64,000 nt of DNA from Bradyrhizobium septentrionale (lineage in GTDB: Bacteria > Pseudomonadota > Alphaproteobacteria > Rhizobiales > Xanthobacteraceae). The first letter of the stretch is position 1. Each line of letters opens with the position of its first letter. This document shows, in pieces, positions 8,937 through 16,517 of this stretch. Location: positions 1,623,501 to 1,687,500 of the forward strand of contig NZ_CP088285.1 of assembly GCF_011516645.4 (NCBI RefSeq). The letters are read 5' to 3'. The notes below the pieces were generated by a model. It made no database searches. It saw only the letters and a program-made list of their open reading frames with translations, and had not been told where the DNA came from. Both the position numbers and the translations under genes were made by a program.

Positions 8937-9527
8937 ATGGTCCGATATGGTCCCTTGTATGGTCCTTTGGCGACGTTGGTGCTGTTTGCGGTCAGCATCG
9001 GTGCTTCGCACGGCCAACAGACGCCTTCGCCGCCCGCTGCGGTCAAGGATGGCGCCGAGGTAGCCACGCGAGGGGCACGCGTGGCGCGGGACGTCAAGTA
9101 TGGCGAATGGCGAAAGCTCTGTTTCACCGCTGCCGGCGCCAAGACATTATGCCGGACGACGATCACCGGCACCCTCGGGACCGGCCAGACGGCCGTTCGC
9201 ATCGATCTGATCGAGCGCGAGGACGGGACCGCCCGCCTCCAGCTATTCCTGCCGGTCGGGATGTACCTGCAAGCCGGCGTCAAGCTGTCGGTCGACCAAC
9301 AGAAGGTCCATCGCCTGCCCTATACCTGGTGCGTGACCAACATGTGCATCGCAGCCGATGTTGCCGACCCCAAGCTGCTCGAGGAAATGGATGGCGGAAA
9401 GGCGCTCTCGGTCGACGTCGTCGACACCAGCATTTTGACGGTGACGACGTCGGTGCCGCTCGACCGCTTTGCGACCGTCCGCAAGGGAGCACCCGCGCTG
9501 ACCCTCGATCAAGCCATTGACGAATGA
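8937..9527 (+). CDS. Invasion-associated locus B (IalB) family protein
   Basis: 196 residues with a signal peptide (cleavage near SHGQQ). The body has the family pattern GEWRKLCF, a Cys pair around TLCRTTITG, VGMYLQAGVKL, and the second Cys pair WCVTNMCIAAD. The four Cys suggest two disulfides in the periplasm. IalB proteins are widespread in Hyphomicrobiales and their molecular role outside Bartonella is not established. TGGAGGA lies 6 bp before the ATG. Confidence 0.85.
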   Translation: MVRYGPLYGPLATLVLFAVSIGASHGQQTPSPPAAVKDGAEVATRGARVARDVKYGEWRKLCFTAAGAKTLCRTTITGTLGTGQTAVRIDLIEREDGTARLQLFLPVGMYLQAGVKLSVDQQKVHRLPYTWCVTNMCIAADVADPKLLEEMDGGKALSVDVVDTSILTVTTSVPLDRFATVRKGAPALTLDQAIDE

Positions 9528-9543
9528 TTGAGACCGGCGATCG

Positions 9544-9918
9544 CTAGACTGCGCCCGCCAACAATTGTTCGATCGGCTGCATCAGCGATTTTGCCGTGAA
9601 CGGCTTGGTCAGATAGGCCACGCAGCCCGATGCCATTGCGGCCATCCGTGTCGCCGGGTTGTCATTTCCGGTGATGTAGATGACCGGGACGTCGATGCCC
9701 CGATCCGCCAGGCGGTGCCGCAGTTCGATCCCTGAACCATCGCTGAGATTGATGTCCAGGATCAGACACAGCGCGCCGTCGAAGCTGCCATCTCTCAGCA
9801 AGGCATTTCCGGTCTCGAATAATCTGGATGCAAATCCATATTCCCGCAGCAGCCGTCCGATACCACGGAGCATGGAGGGGTTATCATCCACGACGAATAC
9901 TAGTTTCGCGGTCGGCAA
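9544..9918 (-). CDS. Single-domain response regulator
   Basis: About 124 residues, a bare receiver (CheY-like) domain. The acid pair DD (11-12), phospho-acceptor D55 in LILDINLSDGSG, T in YITGND and K in YLTKPF are all present. The frame has no ATG near the N-terminus. The best start is TTG at 9918, six codons after an in-frame TAG, with a poorly spaced CAGGA, so the start is uncertain. It lies downstream of the FixJ-like regulator and the histidine kinase on the same strand and may act as an intermediate or phosphate sink for that kinase. Confidence 0.82.
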   Translation of the reverse strand: MPTAKLVFVVDDNPSMLRGIGRLLREYGFASRLFETGNALLRDGSFDGALCLILDINLSDGSGIELRHRLADRGIDVPVIYITGNDNPATRMAAMASGCVAYLTKPFTAKSLMQPIEQLLAGAV

Positions 9919-10106
9919 ATCCTGCGGGCCTCTACCCTATCGTTGAAGCAGAACCTCGACTGGCTGCCCAACGTCCGTGCCTGGACGAAGGACACATTGA
10001 AATCTCACCGGCGCGCGACATCGCCGCGGCCAATATCGGAGATACGCGCCGTCACACAGCTTTCATATTGTACCATGGGACAGGAGGCCGCAGCTGCCGC
10101 GGCGGA

Positions 10107-10739
10107 TTAACCCTTAACTTCGCTGTCAAGCTCGCGCATGCCGAGCCGCTCCGCGATCGAGACGAGCTCGGCAAGTGACTGCACCTGCATCTTCTCCATG
10201 ACCTGGTGACGGTGCGCCTTGATCGTGCGTTCCGTCGTGCCGAGTTCATAGCCGACCTGCTTGTTGATCCGACCGCGTACAATCAGATCGAACACCTGCC
10301 GCTCGCGTGGGGTCAACTTCGCCAGCAGCGCGCGGAGTGAGTCGAGCCTGGTCCGCTGGCTGCGGGCCAATTCGTGCCGCGCAACGGCGCGATTGATTGC
10401 CTCGATCAGCTGCTCAGATGCGATCGGCTTGGTCAGGAAATCCTCGGCTCCGGCCTTGATCGCCTGCACAGTCGTCGCCGTGTCGGCATGTCCGGTAAGG
10501 AATACAATCGGAAGCGTCGACTCCAGCTCGTTGAGACGGATCTGCAGCTCCGGACCACTCATTCCGGGAATGCGTACGTCCAGCAGGATACAGCCGGCTT
10601 CTTCGTCGCCTGGCAATTGATCGAGCAGTTGCCGGGCCGATGCATACGTCGCCACACGGTAGCCGGCGAGCTTGAGCCTGCGCTCAAGTGCTGTGCGAAA
10701 CGAGGCGTCGTCGTCGACAATATGCACGTAAGCGTGCAT
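10107..10739 (-). CDS. FixJ/NarL-type response regulator
   Basis: 210 residues: receiver domain (1-120, D54 in LLDVRIPGMSG, FLTKP) and a LuxR-type HTH (about 140-205, LTPRERQVFDLIVRGRINKQ, then TERTIKAHRHQVMEKM). The start at 10739 has GGAGGAGAG upstream. It is transcribed 84 bp after the histidine kinase, so the two are the likely cognate pair. The layout and HTH match FixJ, NodW and TodT relatives. The target genes are unknown. Confidence 0.9.
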   Translation of the reverse strand: MHAYVHIVDDDASFRTALERRLKLAGYRVATYASARQLLDQLPGDEEAGCILLDVRIPGMSGPELQIRLNELESTLPIVFLTGHADTATTVQAIKAGAEDFLTKPIASEQLIEAINRAVARHELARSQRTRLDSLRALLAKLTPRERQVFDLIVRGRINKQVGYELGTTERTIKAHRHQVMEKMQVQSLAELVSIAERLGMRELDSEVKG

Positions 10740-10823
10740 TACTCTCTCTCTCCTCCACGACCGACGCAAATACTGCGTTCGTTAAGTTAGCACTGCCTCC
10801 TGCCAAAGTAAGACCCAAACGCG

Positions 10824-12668
10824 CTATGCCGCCAGCGGCAATGAAAGATGGAAAACCGCTCCGCCCCCGGACTGGTTCTCGGCCCAGATCTGACCGCTAT
10901 GCGCCAGAACGATCGTCCGCGCGATTGACAGGCCAATGCCCATTCCCTGCTCCTTTGTGGTGAAGAACGGATCGAAAATCTCGTTCAGCCTGTCCTGGGG
11001 AATTCCCGGACCGGAATCGCAGATCGAAATCACGGCCGACGCCCCTCCGTTGACTTCGGTACGGCCGATGATCGTGCGTCCGTAGGGCATCCTGGCCATC
11101 GCGTCCATGCTGTTGACCACGAGGTTGAGAATGACCTGCTGCAACTGAACCGGATCACCTTCCACCAGCAGGGTCTGCGGCGACGTCTGCAGGTAGATCG
11201 CGACGTTGCGGGTCGAGGCCTGCAGCTTGAGGAAATCGAATGCCTCCCGCATGGTCTGGTTGAGGTCGATCTCCTTTTTCTCAAATGGCGCACGCTTCAG
11301 CAGGCTGCGCATCCGGCGTATCACCTCGCTCGCACGCAGATCATCACGCTTGATGTCGGAAATGATCTCCCGCACCTCCTGAAGGTCGGGCGTCGGCGAA
11401 CCGAGGATCAACTCCGCCGTCTCGGCATTGGTCAGGATCGACCCAAGCGGCTGGTTGAGCTCATGGGCGATCGAGGACGACAGTTCGCCGGCGGTCGCCT
11501 GCCGATTGCTGTGAGCAAGCTGGGACAGGCGATTGCGAGCCTCGACCTCGGCCTTTCGTCGCATGTACCGCTCGTGCAGCAGGAACGCGATCAGCATGGT
11601 CTGCACCAGCAACGCCGCAGCGAGCGCAACCGCCCGCCAGCGATATGTTTCCAGGAAAGTCGGCTCCTGGAAGCGGATTTCGCTGCCTTGCGGCAGGCTG
11701 GCTTCGCTGACATTCCAGCGCTGCATCTGCCGCCAATTGAAGATCGGCTTCACGGCATTGACGACCGACGGCGGCAGGTTTTCCGGCGCTTCGCCATCGA
11801 GGATTCGCAGCGCCCTTTGTGCTGCGTCGGCACCGATCAAGGACGGGACAAGAGCGAAACCGCCTATGCCGCCCGGCTCGAGGAATGTCTCCGCCGCGAT
11901 TACGATGGGACGATTTGCCTTCGCTGCGACAAATGCAAGAGCGTCCGAGGGCGGATAGTAGTTGCCCTTGCCGTCGCTATAGAGGCCCGTGTAGATGATC
12001 GCGCTGCGGTCGGGAAGCGCGGCGACCTGCGCAATGATGTCCGGCATCGGACGTCCGATGATCTCGATAATGTCGAGGCCCGGAATGCCGGCCGCAGCCT
12101 GATCTTTCCAGTTGCGAAACAGAACTTGCCGTTCCCATTCCGCACCAACAAGCACAATGGTTTTGAGGTCTGGTACCACGGCGCGAGCGACCGAGACGGC
12201 ATCCTTGAACTTCAAGGCCACGATGCCGCCGGTGACATAGTCAGGCGGCCGCAATCGCTTGAAATCATTCTCTTCGACCAGCGCAAACACGATTGGCGCG
12301 TCGGGCCAGAGTTGCGGGCGCCAGCGGAGCACAAGCTCGAGCGCAGCCGCTCCAACGGCAACCACGACACCGATCGGTCGATCGCGATATTTCGTCTCGA
12401 GAAACCGCCGAAAGCCCTCCTGATAGGCCTCACCGCCGAAGCGATTGAGATCGAGGCTTTCCGTGTAGATCGTCGTCGGAGCGTGACCGTGCGCGCTCAC
12501 GGCATCCCGCAATCCAACAAAGACCTGATAGTAGAACGGACCACGTCGATCGGACTGGTCCAGCACCAGCATGGAATGCGGGCGCATCTCTTGCGCCCGG
12601 AGACCAGCCGGCGACAGCAAGCTAGCCAGCAGGATGATCAGTCCAGAGAGCCGAATTGCCTTGCCCAT
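10824..12668 (-). CDS. Sensor histidine kinase with periplasmic-binding-protein sensor
   Basis: 614 residues. Signal anchor at 1-25; ABC-type substrate-binding domain (about 30-320, MLVLDQSDRRGPFYYQVF onward); membrane helix at about 345-365; HisKA with H402 in IAHELNQPLGS; HATPase_c with the N box (VNSMDAM), G1 CDSGPGIP and G2 GMGIGLSI. The kinase core is of the FixL/NodV type, but no PAS or heme site is visible, so the input is presumably a periplasmic small ligand. It leads an operon with two response regulators and lies 248 bp from the divergent FixK-like gene. Confidence 0.9.
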   Translation of the reverse strand: MGKAIRLSGLIILLASLLSPAGLRAQEMRPHSMLVLDQSDRRGPFYYQVFVGLRDAVSAHGHAPTTIYTESLDLNRFGGEAYQEGFRRFLETKYRDRPIGVVVAVGAAALELVLRWRPQLWPDAPIVFALVEENDFKRLRPPDYVTGGIVALKFKDAVSVARAVVPDLKTIVLVGAEWERQVLFRNWKDQAAAGIPGLDIIEIIGRPMPDIIAQVAALPDRSAIIYTGLYSDGKGNYYPPSDALAFVAAKANRPIVIAAETFLEPGGIGGFALVPSLIGADAAQRALRILDGEAPENLPPSVVNAVKPIFNWRQMQRWNVSEASLPQGSEIRFQEPTFLETYRWRAVALAAALLVQTMLIAFLLHERYMRRKAEVEARNRLSQLAHSNRQATAGELSSSIAHELNQPLGSILTNAETAELILGSPTPDLQEVREIISDIKRDDLRASEVIRRMRSLLKRAPFEKKEIDLNQTMREAFDFLKLQASTRNVAIYLQTSPQTLLVEGDPVQLQQVILNLVVNSMDAMARMPYGRTIIGRTEVNGGASAVISICDSGPGIPQDRLNEIFDPFFTTKEQGMGIGLSIARTIVLAHSGQIWAENQSGGGAVFHLSLPLAA

Positions 12669-12915
12669 AGCGCTCGGAGCCGAAGACCAACGGGTTCAAG
12701 AAAAACTAGCACGGTTATCGTCGTAAATGCTGAAAAGTAATCCAACACTCGCGTACCAATTGCGAACAAATTGCCGCATTCCGCGCCCCTGTCCTTTGGG
12801 ACAATGGCCTCAAGACCAATAGAGCCTGGTCGGGCCGTGTCGTAGTCATTGCACGCGGACAAGCATTTTCGAACCGCTACGGACGCCGCAAGGTCATAGT
12901 GAAGAGGGTTGGTCC

Positions 12916-13584
12916 ATGTTCGCTCGCGTCAATGTCAGACCGGCCAATGTACCGAGTGTCCTCGGTGGGCTGACCGCCCCGCACGCCAACTTCATCACCA
13001 GCGAATTCCACTACAGAAGGGGCGCCGAGATCTACGGCGAGGCGGAGCCCGCGGAGTACGTCTACCAGGTCGTTTCCGGGGCCGTCCGCAGCTACAAGCT
13101 CCTCTCCGACGGACGGCGTCAGATCGGTGCTTTTCACCTCGTCGGGGACATTTTCGGCCTTGAGAACGCCGAAACTCATCGCTTCACAGCCGAAGCCGTC
13201 GTCGACACGGACGTGCGCCTGATCAAGCGTATGAGCCTCGAACGGGTGGCGCATTCCGATTCCGCCCTGGCTCGCAACCTGCTGATCATGACCACGAGCA
13301 ACCTGCAGCATGCCGAAGACCACATGCTGCTGCTCGGCCGCAAGACCGCGTTGGAGCGGGTCGCCGCGTTTCTGCTCGAAATGGATCGCCGGCTGACCGG
13401 CGTCGGCGTCGTCGCCCTGCCGATGTGCCGGCGCGATATCGCCGACTATCTCGGGCTGACCCTCGAGACCGTATCGCGTGCGCTATCCAAGCTGCACGCC
13501 TACGGAGCCCTTGACTTCCTCGGCTCGAACCAGCGCGAAATCATGCTGGTTGACCGCGACCAGCTGTCCAGGCTGGACAACTGA
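12916..13584 (+). CDS. Crp/Fnr regulator, FixK subgroup
   Basis: 222 residues: cyclic-nucleotide-binding fold (about 25-130), dimer helix (130-160), winged HTH with recognition helix LTLETVSRALSKLHAYG (181-197). The E-SR pattern of the helix is that of FNR/FixK proteins that read TTGAT-N4-ATCAA. There is no N-terminal Cys cluster for an Fe-S centre, so it should not sense oxygen in the FNR manner. The only cysteine, C171 in PMCRRDI at the start of the HTH, sits like the redox-sensitive Cys183 reported for B. japonicum FixK2 (family knowledge; alignment not run). It is a good candidate reader of the boxes in this window. Confidence 0.88.
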   Translation: MFARVNVRPANVPSVLGGLTAPHANFITSEFHYRRGAEIYGEAEPAEYVYQVVSGAVRSYKLLSDGRRQIGAFHLVGDIFGLENAETHRFTAEAVVDTDVRLIKRMSLERVAHSDSALARNLLIMTTSNLQHAEDHMLLLGRKTALERVAAFLLEMDRRLTGVGVVALPMCRRDIADYLGLTLETVSRALSKLHAYGALDFLGSNQREIMLVDRDQLSRLDN

Positions 13585-13586
13585 CC

Positions 13587-13616
13587 GGGACGCTATGAGG
13601 ATCTCGTGAGCGTCCC
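13587..13616. terminator. Inverted repeat between convergent genes
   Basis: GGGACGCT and AGCGTCCC, perfect 8-bp arms with a 14-nt loop, lie across the convergent ends of the FixK-like and K+ channel genes, overlapping the last codons of the latter. No T tract follows, so terminator function is tentative. Confidence 0.4.
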
Positions 13617-14033
13617 CTGGCGTTCGATGGTCTTTTGCAGCACCTCGAACAGGACCGCAGTCGACCAGCCGAACATCAGAATACCGTTCATGGCGGCCAT
13701 CGGTCCGACCAGCCGCCACTCCTTGACCGGGATCACGTCGCCATATCCGAGCGTGGTGTAGTTCACAAAGGCGAAATCGAGCAGATTGCTGCCGGCCGGC
13801 GCCGCACCGATCACAAGATAGGCCAGTGACCACACCATGATCTCCAAGGTGTGAGCCACCATAAGGATCAGCGCGGTCGTCACCATCACGCCGCTGAGCT
13901 GCAACCCAAACCGACCCGCGGCACTCAGGGCCACGTTCCGCATCAGTCCGATCACCAAGACGGTGAATAATGAGTGGAGCACGATGTTGATCGCGCTGAC
14001 CGCCGATCCAACGATGAGCTGCAACAATATCAT
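13593..14033 (-). CDS. Two-TM potassium channel-like protein
   Basis: 146 residues with hydrophobic helices at about 5-30, 45-78 and 108-130 and a pore loop carrying the K+ selectivity filter TTLGYGD (93-99). There is no cytoplasmic RCK or cyclic-nucleotide domain. Its ATG overlaps the stop of the AI-2E-type gene (14030-14033), so it is the second gene of that operon. K+ flux could support membrane potential or turgor adjustment; gating is unknown. Confidence 0.85.
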   Translation of the reverse strand: MILLQLIVGSAVSAINIVLHSLFTVLVIGLMRNVALSAAGRFGLQLSGVMVTTALILMVAHTLEIMVWSLAYLVIGAAPAGSNLLDFAFVNYTTLGYGDVIPVKEWRLVGPMAAMNGILMFGWSTAVLFEVLQKTIERQGTLTRSS

Positions 14034-15109
14034 CGCTCACCCGCCAGCCGGGCGCGATCGTCCCGAATCCACGCTGTGATCAACTCCCAGGCGACCGCGA
14101 GAATGATTGGGCCGATGAACAGGCCCACGATGCCGTGGGCAAGCGTGCCTCCGATCACGCCGACGAAGATGACGAGCGCCGGCGTGGTCAGGCCTCGCCC
14201 CATGACCAGCGGCTTCAGCACATTGTCGAGGACGCCGACGACCAGGAAGAACAACGTCAGGGCCAGCGCCGTCGGGAAGTCCTTGGCCAACCAGAGCCAG
14301 ATGATGACGGGAAACAGCACGATCGCCGCCCCGATCTGCACGATCGTCAACAGCATGACCACAAACGCCAGCAGCCCCGCGCTCGGAATCCCTGCCAGCT
14401 TGAAGCCGATGCCGGCCAGCAGTGATTGCAGGACAGCGACGCCGATCACACCTTGTGAGACTGCCCGGATTGTTGCGCCTGCAAGGTCGAGGAAGTGCTC
14501 GCTCTGCTCCGGCACGATGCGGGACAGGAAGCCCCTGCATGCCGCGGCAAGCTGCCGCCCGTGCGGAAACAGAAACCCTGCCACGACGACCGCCAGCAGA
14601 AACTTCAGCATCCCGACCCCGGCATTGCCGGCGAACGCAAACAAGGTGCCGGCCAGGGGCTTCAGATGCGGCACGGCCTCGCGCAGCACGGCGCGCAGAT
14701 TGGTCGACGCCCGGTCCCAGAGCTCGTAGAGCGGGCCGCCGATCAGCGGCCAATCCTTGATCTCCGGCATCGGCGATGGCACGACGACGTTGCCGGCGCT
14801 CAGTTGTTCGGCGAGCTCCCTCATCCCCTCCACCGCCCCGATCCCGAGCCAGGCCGCCGGTCCGATGACGACGGCCAATGCGATCGAGGTCAGGACAAGG
14901 GCGGCGATGCCCGCATGGCCGCCGAGCATCCCTGTGAGCCAGTTGAAAACCGGATAGAGCGCGACCGCGAGCACGATGCTCCAGGCCAGGATCGGCACGA
15001 ACGGGCGGACCAGGACGAACGACCAGTAGATCAGCAGCGCCAGCAATCCGAGGCGAATTGCGAACTGGATGAACTCGTCTCCGGCCACGAGCTGGCGAAG
15101 GGTTTTCAA
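14030..15109 (-). CDS. AI-2E family transporter (PerM/YdiK/TqsA type)
   Basis: 359 residues with about eight membrane helices in the family pattern: an N-terminal pair (FAIRLGLLALLIYWSFVLVR), a long polar periplasmic section (about 110-170), and the C-terminal block with GVLDNVLKPLVMGRG and VIGGTLAHGIVGLFIGP. Family members export AI-2 or act as Na+/H+ antiporters; the substrate here is undecided. The gene overlaps the K+ channel gene by 4 bp and has a FixK-type box about 74 bp upstream. Confidence 0.88.
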   Translation of the reverse strand: MKTLRQLVAGDEFIQFAIRLGLLALLIYWSFVLVRPFVPILAWSIVLAVALYPVFNWLTGMLGGHAGIAALVLTSIALAVVIGPAAWLGIGAVEGMRELAEQLSAGNVVVPSPMPEIKDWPLIGGPLYELWDRASTNLRAVLREAVPHLKPLAGTLFAFAGNAGVGMLKFLLAVVVAGFLFPHGRQLAAACRGFLSRIVPEQSEHFLDLAGATIRAVSQGVIGVAVLQSLLAGIGFKLAGIPSAGLLAFVVMLLTIVQIGAAIVLFPVIIWLWLAKDFPTALALTLFFLVVGVLDNVLKPLVMGRGLTTPALVIFVGVIGGTLAHGIVGLFIGPIILAVAWELITAWIRDDRARLAGER

Positions 15110-15176
15110 GAACGTGCTCTCGATTGAGCGTCAATAGGCACGCAGGAAGCGGTGCCATCGCCTTGGCACGCATCGC

Positions 15177-15190
15177 TTGATCCAGATCAA
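15177..15190. promoter_or_regulatory. FixK/Fnr-type box upstream of the AI-2E gene
   Basis: Perfect half-sites TTGAT-CCAG-ATCAA. The centre lies about 74 bp from the minus-strand ATG at 15109 and about 119 bp from the plus-strand ATG at 15303. The minus-strand operon is the likelier target by spacing. Confidence 0.75.
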
Positions 15191-15302
15191 GCGTCGGCTG
15201 CTGCCGGCTGGCAGGCTTGTCTCCGCATGATCCGGAATTTGCCATGAACTTGCCCGCCGTTTCGATCACGGCTGCGCGTGTCACCCCGATGTGGAGGACG
15301 TC

Positions 15303-15716
15303 ATGAAGGACGCCAAAACCTTGCTGGCTTTGACCCTGCTTGCGAGCACGATTGGCGTTGGCGTGAGCCAGGCGGCCCCGCTACCGACCAACATCGCTGT
15401 CATGAAAGGTGCGGTCGACAACAGCGCCGTTCAGGTCCGTTGGGGCGGCTGGGGCGGCGGCTGGCGCGGTGGCTGGGGCTATCGCGGTTGGAGAAGAGGC
15501 TACGGCGGCTGGGGTTATCGCGGATGGGGCGCTGCCGCTGCCGGCGCGATTGTTGGCGGAGCCATCGCAAGCTCGGCCTATGGCGGGTATCCCTACTACG
15601 GCGGCGGATATGGTTATGGCTCCGGCTACGGCGCCGGATACGGCTATTGCCCGCCTGGCGGAGGTTACGGCTATTCGCCGGCCTACTACGCCCAGCCGCG
15701 CTATTACGGTTGGTAG
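15303..15716 (+). CDS. Secreted Gly/Tyr/Trp-rich protein
   Basis: 137 residues. ATG 15303 is preferred over 15291 because TGGAGGAC is correctly spaced. A signal peptide (cleavage near SQAAP) precedes a mature region of GW/GY repeats (RWGGWGGGWRGGWGYRGW), a short Ala/Gly hydrophobic stretch (AAAAGAIVGGAIASSA) and a Tyr/Gly tail. Such low-complexity envelope proteins are common in Bradyrhizobium and have no assigned function. Expression at low oxygen from the nearby box is possible but not shown. Confidence 0.8.
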   Translation: MKDAKTLLALTLLASTIGVGVSQAAPLPTNIAVMKGAVDNSAVQVRWGGWGGGWRGGWGYRGWRRGYGGWGYRGWGAAAAGAIVGGAIASSAYGGYPYYGGGYGYGSGYGAGYGYCPPGGGYGYSPAYYAQPRYYGW

Positions 15717-15752
15717 GTCGGCCGTTGGGCGCCTAGCTCGCCTTCAGTCACG

Positions 15753-16070
15753 TCACCGGAGGCCGAGCAACGAACGTCGATAGCCGCTATCGCGCGCTTC
15801 GTTCCTGCACACGAAACTGCCGTCAAGGCCCCTGCCATAACGGCTCTGGCCTTTGAGATAATAGCGGCCGCGGCGGAAATCGAGCCAGACCACGGTATCG
15901 CCAGGACAATGCCGCTGGGCCTGGGCGTCATAACGGAAGGACGTTAGCGGCAGCGCGACCGTTTGTTGTGCAGAACAGAACAGGACAATCGTTGCCGGGA
16001 GCCCGATTCCGAACCTTGCTGCCAGTTGGCCTCGACGTCCGGTCGAATTTGCAACTATTTTGACGCGCAT
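15753..16070 (-). CDS. Small secreted hypothetical protein
   Basis: 105 residues. A basic N-terminus and hydrophobic stretch (FGIGLPATIVLFCSAQQ) suggest export. The mature part CPGDTVVWLDFRRGRYYLKGQ followed by GSFVCRNEAR has two Cys that could pair, and a conserved-looking Trp/Asp/Tyr core. I recognise this as a recurring Bradyrhizobium hypothetical pattern but know no function. It is convergent to the Gly/Tyr-rich gene. The start is not backed by a strong ribosome-binding site. Confidence 0.62.
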   Translation of the reverse strand: MRVKIVANSTGRRGQLAARFGIGLPATIVLFCSAQQTVALPLTSFRYDAQAQRHCPGDTVVWLDFRRGRYYLKGQSRYGRGLDGSFVCRNEARDSGYRRSLLGLR

Positions 16071-16170
16071 TCATGGCCCCGGACTGGTGTCTCCGGTCGC
16101 AGGCGCCGAACTCATCACCGACATCGGTTCGCTGAGCTTTCAGAAGAGAAGCTCGAGATGAGAGGCTCGC

Positions 16171-16296
16171 TCAGAGCGACAGCAATCCAAAGGCAAACGC
16201 GACAGTCGACAGCATCCCGGCCGTCATGACCGTCAACCTGAAGGCAAAGTCGCCGTCGATCGCTTCAAGCCAGCGATGAAACGCTCGCCGAAACAT
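16171..16296 (-). CDS. Possible small single-pass membrane protein
   Basis: 41 residues from ATG 16296: MFRRAFHRWLEAIDGDFAF and then one hydrophobic helix (LTVMTAGMLSTVAFAFGLLSL). GGGGAAAGG stands 7 nt upstream of this ATG, which is why I prefer it to the in-frame ATG at 16323 (50 residues). The amphipathic, basic N-terminus before a single helix looks like a genuine small protein, but no homologue could be checked. Confidence 0.45.
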   Translation of the reverse strand: MFRRAFHRWLEAIDGDFAFRLTVMTAGMLSTVAFAFGLLSL

Positions 16297-16517
16297 GTCG
16301 CTGCCTTTCCCCATGATGGTCATGGTAGATCACGGAGAAATCGAGTGACCAGTGCAGCTTGTGCCAGACAATTGGAATTGCGTGCGACAAGCTGGCTCAC
16401 CCAATCGGACTATAATAGCCCGGTTGACCGCGCGGCGCCCTGAATGGCGAATGACCTGGCAGCCTTGTCGGCGACAGCTCGCGCGCCGGAGATCAAAGTT
16501 CCAACCGTGTGGAAAGC

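Noticed and set aside
12849-12862. Degenerate FixK-like site TTGC-ACGCGG-ACAA upstream of the FixK-like gene
   Set aside because: It keeps only TTG and CAA at the right distance, which is expected often by chance; mentioned only as a possibility, not as a feature.
16411-16416. TATAAT hexamer that could be a -10 element on the plus strand
   Set aside because: No matching -35 at 16-18 bp and no plus-strand gene follows before the asdA 3' end.
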